From Wurfbainia villosa (Eukaryota; Streptophyta; Magnoliopsida; Zingiberales; Zingiberaceae): a stretch of 64,000 bases of DNA. Numbering within the stretch: position 1 is the stretch's first letter; each line of letters begins with the position of its first letter. The translations under genes were made by a program, and so were the position numbers. Shown piece after piece: positions 55,788 to 64,000 of this stretch. The stretch covers positions 57,041,704 to 57,105,703 of the forward strand of contig CM045990.1 in assembly GCA_025175895.1 (NCBI GenBank). Reading direction: 5' to 3'. The notes beneath the pieces were generated by a model. That model saw only the letters and a list, made by a program, of their open reading frames with translations, searched no databases and was not told where the DNA came from.

Positions 55788-56458
55788 CTATCCTGGATTA
55801 CTCTGATATCTGCTAACCATGTCCACGGCAAAGCAGATATCCGACCTCGTACATAACATAACATACATGAGGATTCCTACCGCCGAAGCATAAAGAACCT
55901 CCTTCATCTCCTCTATCTCCTTTGATGTTCTAGGACACATCTCTTTAGATAAAGGTACTCTATGCCTAAAAGGTAGAAAACCTTTCTTGGAGTTCTGCAT
56001 GCTAAAATGAGCCAAAATAGTGTCTACGTATAAAGCTTGAGATAAGCACACATCCTTTTCTTGTGATCCCTTATAACCTTGATCCCAAGGATGTGTCCCA
56101 CTTCTCCCAAGTCCTTCATATCAAACTGTTTGGACAACCATACCCTTATGTCTGACAATACTTTGACATTGTTGCCAATGAGCAAAATGTCATCTACGTA
56201 TAGTACAAGAAATATCACTACGTTTCCGTCACATCTCTTGTATACACAAGACTCATCCGGAGTTCGAATAAATCCATATGACTGAATTACCACATCAAAG
56301 AGGATGTTCCAAGATCTCAAAGCTTGCTTCAATCCATAAAAGGACCGATTAAGCTTGCACACAAGATGCTCTTTGCCTTTTGCAATGAATCCCTCTGGTT
56401 GCTCCATATAGATGTTTTCTTCAAGACTTCCATTAAGGAAAGTTGTCTTGACATCCAT
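55788..56458 (-). pseudogene. Reverse transcriptase, C-terminal half (D2)
   Basis: QMDVKTTFLNGSLEENIYME, YGLKQALRSWNI, then FLVLYVDDILLIGNN with intact YVDD, and FDMKDLGEVGHILGIKVIRD. A shift at about 56045 changes to the frame LSQALYVDTILAHFSMQNSK, continuing to VDMVSRYQSNPG. The preceding codon (56459-56461) is TGA where Trp is expected, the same stop as in D1. Confidence 0.9.
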
Positions 56459-56461
56459 CTG

Positions 56462-57085
56462 TCAAACTTCATAATCCATATGAGCAGCAATAGATAAGAG
56501 AATCTGGATAGACTTAAGGATGGCTACCGGCAAAAAGGTCTCCTCATAATCGATACCCTCTTTCTGAGTATACCCTTTTGCAACAAGCCTTGCTTTGAAG
56601 GTCTTAACCTTCCCATCTGTTCCTCTCTTTCTTTTGTAGATCCACTTGCATCCAATGGTTTTTACACCTTTGGGTAGTTCTACTAGATCCTCGACCTGAT
56701 TTGAATCCATAGATTCTATCTCAGAATTCATCGCCCTTTGCCAAGATACCGCATCTTTGTCTTGTATTGCCTCGTCATATGTCCAGGGATCAGATTCATG
56801 TTCGCTAGGGATCAAATCAGAAGATTCTCCCAAGAATATAAATCTCTCAGGTTGTCTAACAACCCTCCCACTATGATGAGCTATCACCTGTGTATCCTCT
56901 GTGACACGCGGCGCAGTCACTTGTGGTATGTCCTCTTGTACCTTTGGTACTGAAGTAGTGACTTCCCCTCTCAACTCTTCCAGAACAATCTTGCTCATGG
57001 GCTTGTGGTTCATCACATAGTCTTCCTCTAAAAATTGAGCATTCATGCTAATGTTCACCCTCTGATCTCTAGGACTATAGAACAA
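56462..57085 (-). pseudogene. Integrase tail and RT N-terminus (D2)
   Basis: Contains SPRDQRVNISMNAQFLEEDY, an acidic linker, QPERFIFLGESSDLIPSEHE, KTIGCKWIYKRKRGTDGKV, ARLVAKGYTQKEGIDYEETF and SIAAHMDYEV. It is closely similar to 49738-50340 in D1. It is ended by the shared TGA. Confidence 0.9.
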
Positions 57086-57836
57086 ACCACCTTTCGTTCC
57101 TCAAGGATAGCCTACGAACAAGTGCACTTCTGTACGAGGTTCCAACTTACCAGCATCTACCTTCAGCACATGTGCTAGACTCCCCCAAATCCGAATATGT
57201 CTCAGACTAGACTTTTGCCTAGTCCACAATTCTGTTGGAGTAGAAGGTACTGATTTAGATGGTACCAAGTTCAGAATATACATTGTCATATCCAGAGCAT
57301 ATCTCCAGAACAAATATGGTAAATCAGAATAACTCATCATCGATCTAACCATCTCCATAAGAGTCCTATTCCTTTGCTCCGCCACACCATTCTGCTGGGG
57401 TGTACCAGGTGCAGATAGTTGGGATTGAATCCTAGCCTCTGATAAGTAACTCCTAAACTCTCCCAAGAGGTAATCACCGCCACGATTAGATCATAGTGTC
57501 TTGATAATTTTACCTTGATGTTTTTCCACATCAGCCTTGATTCTTTGAATCTGTCAAAGCATTCAGACTTGCGGCGCATCAAGTAAATGTATCCATGTCT
57601 TGAATAATCATTTATAAAAGAGACAAAGTATTCAAAACCATTTCCAACCTGGATAGACATTGGACCGCACAAATCAGAATGAACCAATTTCAATACATCT
57701 TTGGCTCTATATCCCTTGGCCTTAAAAGGCCTCTTGGTCATTTTACCTTCTAAGAAAGATTCGTAGGTTGGGAAATCTTCCACCACTAATGAACCCAAAG
57801 GTCCATAAACTATCAACCTTTAATTCTACTTAGGTT
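57086..57836 (-). pseudogene. Integrase core of D2
   Basis: The frame 57337-57816 has YESFLEGKMTKRPFKAKGYR, HSDLCGPMSIQVGNGFEYF and SFINDYSRHGYIYLMRRKSE: the expected first Cys of the zinc pair is Tyr, and the second catalytic Asp region reads NDY. A shift joins it to 57101-57466 with GTPQQNGVAEQRNRTLMEMV, LDMTMYILNLVPSKSVPSTP and VHLFVGYP. The core is damaged at catalytic and zinc positions, so it is inactive. Confidence 0.86.
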
Positions 57837-58457
57837 AATATGACCTAACCTTAGATGTCAAAGATATGTTTGGTTCATTTTCGAAGTTTCTTTTCTCTTA
57901 TTAGATTTAAAAGATGAGTTATTTACTTATATTTGCATCGTGGGAGCCTTTGGTTGAAGAGTATATAAATTTCCTACCAACGCACCAGAACAGATAATCT
58001 CCCTATTCCTTTTTATAACAACTCTGTCATTAAAAGAAATAGAATATCAATCCAAAAATAATTTAGAAATTGAAATTAAATTCTTTCTAAATGAAGGTAC
58101 ATAAAGGTAATTTCTCATAACCAAAGTTTTATTCCTATCAAAAGATAAATAAACATCTCCCACTGCAATAGCTGCCACCTTAGTAGCATTGCCCATTTAG
58201 ACGGTAATCTCCCCTTCAGCTAGTCATCTAGTTTTTTGGAACCCCTATAAAGTATTGCAGACATGATCAGTAGCCCCCGTATCTACAAACCAGGTGCCGG
58301 TAGATAACACCGCTAAACATGTTTCAATGACTAGACCAAAAGATATACCTTTGTTCTGCTTTCGGTTGGGGCAGTCAGCCTTCCAATGTCTAGTCTTCTT
58401 GCAAGTGAAGCAATTGCCTTTCGTCTTCTTCACTCCTCCCTGAGATCCTCCCACCAC
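57837..58457 (-). pseudogene. Nucleocapsid and protease of D2
   Basis: The frame 58245-58457 has CFTCKKTRHWKADC (all four zinc ligands kept, Gly changed to Arg) and WFVDTGATDHVCNTL with an intact DTG protease triad. The following part toward YVPSFRKNLIS is broken by stops (57840-58240). Confidence 0.84.
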
Positions 58458-58549
58458 CTTCGCTGCACCTTGTTTCTTTTTCTTCTTGCCTTTCGGCTTA
58501 GAAGTAGAAACCTTCTAGGCAACCAAAACCTGAGAACTCTGACGAAAAA

Positions 58550-59089
58550 TCACCTCTTATTCATGTTGTAGTTTAGGAGAAACTGCTCAAAACTCTTAGG
58601 TAGAGATTGGAGAATGATATCGACCTGGGTTTCCCCATCGATCTCAGCTTCAAGGAATTCTAGCTCATTCAAATGAGTCATCATCTTGAGAACATGATCT
58701 GTCATGGGTGTTCCCTCAACCATGGTGGTTGTCATCAAGTTTCTCATGGCTTCTCACCTAGCAGCCCGATTCTGGTGTCCGAAAAGTTTCTTGAGATTGA
58801 GCATCATGTCATAGGCAGTGGTTATGGCCTGATGCTGATGTTGCAATACATTTGACATAGAAGCCAAAATGTAACACCGTGCCATCTCATCAGCCTTGAT
58901 CCACTTCTTATAACTCTCTTTCTCCTTTTCCCCAGAATCATCCATAGGCTTAGGAGGACACTCCTTGAGAAGTACATACTTGTACTCCTCAGCAGTCAAG
59001 ACAATGTCAAGATTCGTTTTCCAATCCACATAGTTAGGTCCAGTAAGTTTATTTTCCTTTAGAATCACAACTAGTGGGTTGAAAGTCAT
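58550..59089 (-). pseudogene. Gag capsid of D2
   Basis: Begins MTFNPLVVILKENKLTGPNY (59089) and reads to HQNRAAR, where TGA (about 58751-58753) stops it. It resumes as MRNLMTTTMVEGTPMTDHVL to FEQFLLNYNMNKR. The segment between MNKR and the Lys-rich linker (LYSLAELLIELKAAEG in D1) is deleted. Same protein family as 51567-52412. Confidence 0.87.
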
Positions 59090-59408
59090 TTTGAAGAAAC
59101 CTAAGAATCACATAGATCAAAAACATTTAGATTTCAAAAAATTATTGATTCCCCAAACAATAAAATTTTAAAATCAACCAACACCTCAAAACACCGAGAA
59201 TATCGTATGCCACGATAGTGTGGACGTATACGAATTCTACATTTGTAAGAGGAGGTTTTACCCATTAATTTTATTATCCTGTCAACCTTACTTTTTGATA
59301 AATAAAATTAATAGTTGATTCCTCTTCGGCTCTACAAATAAAAGTTGTGACTCTGATGGGGAGGATACTTTTATTTGCATCTAAGTGTTCACCATCACCC
59401 GATACTAA
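59090..59408 (-). other. Leader of copia D2, truncated
   Basis: Matches 52413-52735, then stops at CCCGATACTA, where the family E LTR begins. The D2 primer site and 5' LTR are not in the window. They may lie beyond the family E element or may have been lost. Confidence 0.8.
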
Positions 59409-61624
59409 TGTTAGTAATATATGAGAGATGTCCTAAGGCAATCGCCTTATGTATGAACCATTTATATGATAAATGAAGATTCACTATTTGAGTATACATG
59501 TTTTATGTATTTGATTGGATCTTAAACTCATTTACTGAATGTCCACGATCGATTCACAGATGAGAGAATTTGTGATTGGATCACAACTAGTGAGTATCTC
59601 TACATGTGTAATTGTGATGTATCGGAATTATCCCTAGTCGATGAATTGATGGATTTGGACACCATCAATTCTGTCGAGACTAGCACGAGGTATACTCCTT
59701 GGTGTATCCAAGCAGCTGATTCTCACTGGCTGGAGACATAGTGATGTCCTGAGTTAATCGTGGATGCTAGTTATGGTAACTAGTTCATTGGAGTGACCAG
59801 CCGTAAGACTTCATATGGTTCTCTGCATATATAGATATGTCAATGAAGTTCTTACTGTGGCTTAAGTGCGATGTTCCTTTGACTTGCGGTATTCAAGTCA
59901 TCTTGATCATGGAGACTTATGCTTTGACATCTTAAGCAAACATCTCTAAGGAGATGTGGACCCGGATGATTGGGTATAAGTCAAGTGATCGAAGGTGTTT
60001 GAATAGCCTATAAAGGATTCACCACTCATGAGGAGATGTATACCCATGGCCTCTCGTCGGATTGTTACTAAAGTCTTTGGCCAAAGCATTACATGTTTAG
60101 AGTAAGGTACTCTTCGATACATGTGGAGTAACTAGAATCTGTAGGACGAGGAAATGATACTTGGGCTAGGTGTGACGTAGTCAGCCTAGTGGGGACTGAC
60201 ACAATAGACCATGTCCTGAACCAAGTGGGTATAAGATGAGTGAAGAAAATGGGGCACGATTCATTCGAGTCACAAGGGTTTCAAAAATAGTTCGATCAAC
60301 CGTTGATATTTTCGGTTAATTGGGGATCATGATGTACTACTAGGTGTCACTCATGATCGTTCTATAATTAATGGTTAATTATAGACGGCCAACATAAACC
60401 GAGAACCTATTTGGTCACACGCACAACGAGTGTAATCCAAAGGATTTAAAACGAGCTTGAGAATGGGATTCTCAGACCGAGAGAAACTATGTTTGGTTGG
60501 ATCAAACATAAAGCGAGCATGAAATTGTTTCAGTCGCAATGGAAGCGTGGATGGGCCGTGTCTTATGAAGACATAATGGATGGACCAAAATGGTTTGGTT
60601 CTAATCCAATGGATGAGAATAAACCAAAGGGTTTGGTTTATATTAAACGAATGAACCAAAGGTTGGTTCTGTTCGTTTTAACTTAAAATAAACCATCATG
60701 GTTTGGTTTATTTTAACTTATCTTAATGGAGCGGGTTAACGGGCTTTATGGATATGATCCATTAACCATTAAGAGAATTAGTTCTCTATAAAAGTGGGCT
60801 TAAGGGATTGTTAAACCCTAACTAATCCAAACCCTAGCCCCCCCTTGAGTTGCCGCCCACTCCTTGGAGGAGTTAATCGGCGCCAACCCTAAAGCTGCCG
60901 CCGCCCAGCTTTGTGCCGCCGTCCAAGACCCTTGCCGGCGTCCAAGCTCCAGCCGGTGAACCTCCGGCGACCCTCCGGTGATCTCCTATAGGTTCGGCAT
61001 CAAGGTGAGCCTTTTCTCTCCTTGTTTTGGCCGGCGCCTACTCCTCCACCAAGCTGTCCAGTTTTCTGGACAGCTTCTTCTCCTCTCGTCGGAGCGTCGT
61101 TTGGATGACGGTTAGTGCTCCGACAGCGCCTAACTTACCGGGGATTTGATCTCAGGTAATCCTCTGAGGTGGAGGACGAAGGATTAGTCAATTGGTTGAC
61201 GAATACCTCTCCGGAGAAGCGAGTTTTGAGAACTCGTTTTAGGATCCGAATTTGGATTCGGATCGTGATCATCTCTCGATCACGTCGTCTTCAATACGAG
61301 GCTAGTAACCCGTACGAAGACGAAGCTCGTGACTTAGCGAAGTCATCCCGAGGAGCTCGGCGTGGATACGGATAGAGACGATTCTTACGAGGATCGTTCC
61401 GGTTGATGCCGTTCCCGCTACACGTCATACGGAAGGTATAACGTAGATAATTTTCTTTTATTGAAAATTTTAATTTACGGTTATGTCTACACTTGTTGTA
61501 ATAGCATGCGTGTGTTGTGTGTGTTGTAATAAATATAGATTTATTATTTTTAATTGCTTCCGCTGTGCTCATGTTTACGAAACATGATCGAACACACATA
61601 CGCCGCGGTGCCGGAAACCCAACA
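59409..61624 (+). repeat. 5' LTR of copia family E (right-edge element)
   Basis: 2,216 bp, TGTTAGTAATATATGAGAG...CGGAAACCCAACA. Preceded by ACTAA (59404-59408); the empty-site copy in D1 reads ACTAG (52729-52733 region). It matches 1-871 in reverse. Bases 60480-60720 contain several GGTTTGGTT/AAACCAAA short repeats, and 60840-61000 is GC-rich. The small frames (61169-61375 and others) look random. Confidence 0.93.
60786..60792 (+). promoter_or_regulatory. TATA-box candidate in family E LTR
   Basis: TTCTCTATAAAAGTGGGC, about 830 bases before the LTR end, a strong TATA match in a promoter-like position. Confidence 0.6.
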
Positions 61625-61625
61625 A

Positions 61626-61638
61626 TGGTATCACAGCC
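61626..61638 (+). other. Primer-binding site of family E element
   Basis: TGGTATCACAGCC, one base after the LTR. It has one mismatch (C for G) to the usual TGGTATCAGAGCC initiator-Met site. Confidence 0.88.
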
Positions 61639-61689
61639 CAGGTTGTGTTTCGACATAATCGTAAAAATGGTTTTGCGATAGTCATAATG

Positions 61690-61820
61690 TATTTCTGGAA
61701 ATTTTCTAAATTTTGGAAATTTAGAAGTATTTATGGAAATTTTTCAATTTTGGAAAGTCTAGAAGTATTTATGGAAATCTTCCACTTTTGGAAAGTTGGA
61801 AGTATTTATGGAAATTGATA
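61690..61820. repeat. Tandem repeats of about 55 bp (TAGAAGTATTTATGGAAAT)
   Basis: About two and a half imperfect units, each with TTTTGGAAA and AAGTATTTATGGAAAT, in the leader of the right-edge copia. A longer block (TTCCTAATTTAATCATGATT) is repeated at 61866 and 62018. Confidence 0.82.
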
Positions 61821-62321
61821 TTTTCCATAAATAAAATATTTGATTAGATTCTGGAAACTTGTTTCCTAATTTAATCATGATTTGATTTGGGAAATCAAAT
61901 CTTAAAATATTTTATTTCCATAAGTAGTTTTAATGATTTAGGAAATTGGTTTCCTAAATAGATTTTCCTTAATCAAATAATTCCATGAATAAAATATGTG
62001 ATTAGATTTGGAAATTTGTTTCCTAATTTAATTATGATTTGATTTGGAGAATCAAATCTTAAACATATTTTATTTCCATAAATAGTTATGACATATAAGG
62101 AAATTATATACATGACTTAATTGTATGCCATGTAATTGCATTAGATGCATAACATTATGCCATGCGTGTCGTGACATGTAGATGTATGCCATGTATGCCA
62201 TGCCATGTAGATAATAGTTATTTGCATGCAAAGAGGATGAGACATAAAAACCCTTAATCAATATTAAAGCCTACACCTACCATTAATATGGTTAGAACCA
62301 GAGTTCTGTTTCTTGTTTGGG

Positions 62322-62738
62322 TTGTTGGACTCTCTCCAAGCCCGGCTCGAACCTGAATATGTTCAAACCATGGAATAGTTTAATACTAATATGGTAAGAG
62401 TCAGAGGTCAATCGTTAGCTTTGGTTGTTGGACTCTCTCCAAGCTGGGCTAATTGGTTGAATGCGCTCTAACCATATTAAAACTATGTCCTGATTAATGG
62501 GTTGGCTTTAACCTGGAGCATCGGCTTGTTGGACTCTCTCCAAGGTTGATGTAAAGGCAGGTGAAGTTGGGTGCTATGCATATGATGCATACTTGTTAAT
62601 GTGTTAACAACCCGATGTATGTGTGAACATTCAATTAGTTGATAGCACATTGTGATAGTTGCATATACGTGATATGCAATCGGTATAGTTGATACCTACC
62701 GTCGTAGTTATGAATGGCTTGTTGGACTCTCTCCAAGG
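62322..62738 (+). repeat. Four copies of TTGTTGGACTCTCTCCAAG
   Basis: Copies end at 62340, 62443, 62544 and 62738. Each contains the inverted repeat TTGGA-CTCTC-TCCAA, able to form a small hairpin. The surrounding sequence varies while this core is identical in all four. Confidence 0.92.
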
Positions 62739-62910
62739 TTGTTCATAACTATGATGGATATCAGCCCATTCGGAGATGGACCTACAATCTCCCGAAGTGA
62801 TTTTGGGGTTTTTGAAATTCAAAAAATGAATGGGATTTATAAATGTATATTGATGCATTTTAAAATCATCTTTCTCATATATGCTCATTTTGTATTTCTA
62901 AGTTAATATA

Positions 62911-63350
62911 TTGATCATGATGTGTTTGAATTTGCGTACCATTTTGGATTCAAATAAATTGACTGGGCCAAACTTCTTGGACTGGCTTAGAAACTTGAGA
63001 ATTGTTCTCAAGGTGAAAAGCTTGTGTATGTCCTCGAAGCGCCTCTTCCCGCCCGTCCTAGTGACGATGCAACTTTGGACCAATTGTTGGCCTATCAGAA
63101 ACATGTAAGTGATTCTGAACAAATGAGTTGCATCATGCTAGCCGCGATGGAACCCAAGCTACGAAAGCAGCATGAGCATATGGATGCTCATATCGTAGTC
63201 CTTCATCTCTGTGAGTTGGTTGATGAGCAAGTGAGATTCGAAAGGTTCGAAGTCTCCAAGATCCTCTTCACCTCTGAGATGCAAGGAGGTTCATCTATGG
63301 TACTGCTCAACATGCTGAAGACTGTGGAGCCTTCTGAGAAGCATGAGTAG
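62911..63350 (+). pseudogene. Gag of family E element
   Basis: The N-terminus reads LRTILDSNKLTGPNFLDWLR and NLRIVLK (62930-63013). A one-base shift leads to YVLEAPLPARPSDDATLDQL, SEQMSCIMLAAMEPKLRKQH and QVRFERFEVSKILFTSEMQG, then LNMLKTVEPSEKHE and TAG at 63348. Compared with related plant Gags as I remember them, a segment between SSMVL and LNMLKTVEP (the SLP...NMN block) is missing. The TAG is in the same frame as the downstream sequence. Copia, Tork/Angela-type. Confidence 0.86.
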
Positions 63351-64000
63351 GGGACAGTGTTGTTAGTTGATTCCTCGAAGAAAGGTTCTAAGAGGGAGTC
63401 AAAGGAACAACAGAAGGGAAAGAAGAGAAAGGCTAAGAAGGTAGAACTAGCTCAAAAGGGCATTTGCCATCATTATGGCAAGGAGGGTCATTGGCGAAGA
63501 AATTGCAAGGTTTATCAAGAGTCCGTGAAGAAGGATAAGGCATCGGATGCCCCATCTTCTTCAGAAATCTTCTTTATTGATTGTCATTCTATTTCCTTAG
63601 ACACTTGGGTATTGGATACTGGGTGTGGCTCACATATATGTAATGACATACATGGGCTAAGGAATAAAAGAAGACTCGTCAAGGGAGAGTCAAATTTACG
63701 TGTTGGGAATGAAGCAAAGGTTGCTGCACTCGCCATCGGAACGTATTTGTTGAAACTTCCTGCAGGACTTGTCTTAGAACTGGACAATTGCTTTTATATT
63801 CCTTTGTTGATAAAGAACATCATTTCTATTTCTTGTTTAAATAGAAATGGTTTCCATTTGACGTTTAGTAACAATTATTGTTACATAACTTTGAATGGGG
63901 TTCTTTATGGGACTGGAACTTTAAGCAATGGTGTTTATACGTTGGACGTATCCAGTGACATTTGCAATATCGAAGCGAGCAACAACAGTGCTCGAAAGGA
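63351..64000 (+). CDS. Nucleocapsid-protease segment of family E, open to window end
   Basis: In the same frame as the Gag piece, directly after TAG, 216 codons stay open to the window edge. They encode GTVLLVDSSKKG, a Lys-rich linker, the zinc knuckle CHHYGKEGHWRRNC (second Cys replaced by Tyr), then WVLDTGCGSHICND with the DTG protease triad. NCFYIPLLIKNIISISCLNR and FHLTFSNNYCYITLNG follow at the protease-integrase boundary. There is no start codon of its own; it would be translated only by reading through the TAG. Integrase and RT must lie beyond the window. The protease looks intact. Confidence 0.86.

Larger units (their letters stand above)
61639..62910 (+). other. Untranslated leader of family E element
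   Basis: No coding sequence. It contains tandem GGAAATTT/AGAAGTATTTATGG repeats (61690-61830), a further diverged duplication (61830-62090) and four copies of TTGTTGGACTCTCTCCAAG (62322-62738). Confidence 0.8.

Noticed and set aside
1..64000. Possible tRNA genes suggested by tRNA-complementary motifs
   Set aside because: All TGGTATCAGAGCC and TGGCGCCGTTGCC hits sit next to LTR ends as primer sites. I saw no cloverleaf-forming neighbouring sequence.

Overview
This window is intergenic DNA from a large, repeat-rich flowering-plant genome. I find no host gene, no tRNA or rRNA gene and no bacterial-type system. Nearly every base belongs to LTR retrotransposons of the Ty1/copia and Ty3/gypsy types, nested inside one another. 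The evidence for a plant is: plant-type LTRs with TG...CA ends, initiator-Met-tRNA primer sites (TGGTATCAGAGCC), the TGGCGCCGTTGCCGGGG primer site of the Athila/Tat gypsy group, Sirevirus-like 3' ends and BARE/Angela-like copia polyproteins. I cannot name the species.

Left third (1-16782, minus-strand host element). A Tekay/Del-like chromovirus (GYP-T) has a very long 5' LTR (3882-4496 plus 13549-16782, about 3.85 kb once the insert is removed). Only about 1 kb of interior is left (2872-3881: a deleted integrase and a 4 x 89 bp tandem repeat). Its 3' LTR runs off the left edge. A complete but decayed Angela-like copia (ANG-B, 4497-13543, minus, TSD ATGTA) sits in the 5' LTR. A second copia LTR (family E, 1-871, minus) sits in the 3' LTR.

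Middle (16783-29968). The 3' end of a Sirevirus-like copia (plus strand, several polypurine-tract-like motifs, LTR from 17997) is split by another Angela-like copia (ANG-A, about 18876-27816, plus). ANG-A keeps the best coding sequence in the window, an 822-codon integrase/reverse transcriptase frame. The Sirevirus LTR resumes at 27817 and ends near 28514. It is followed by an eroded Tat-like gypsy remnant carrying a 412 bp inverted-repeat MITE (29184-29595).

Right half (29969-59408, minus). A copia family (D) is present as LTR - interior D1 - LTR - interior D2, with a single shared middle LTR (53477-55187). D1 is cut in its RNase H region by a 16.8 kb insertion (32267-49086, TSD GCTAA). That insertion is a two-ORF Athila-like element (ATH) with gag-protease and a second ORF but no polymerase. 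Its 3' LTR was hit twice, 9 bp apart: by a Tat-like gypsy (TAT, 32503-39525, TSD GTGTC) and by an Angela-family solo LTR (39540-41347, TSD GGAGG). The undamaged 5' LTR of ATH (47733-49086) shows both empty sites. At the right edge a plus-strand family E copia (LTR 59409-61624) begins and runs out of the window within its gag-protease region.

The genes form no host pathway. Each set (gag, protease, integrase, reverse transcriptase, RNase H) would have served the replication of its own element, and every set carries stops, frameshifts or deletions. The most useful content is the insertion history, which can be read from target-site duplications and empty-site copies, together with several non-coding repeats inside leaders and LTRs. 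I saw no convincing undescribed biological system.
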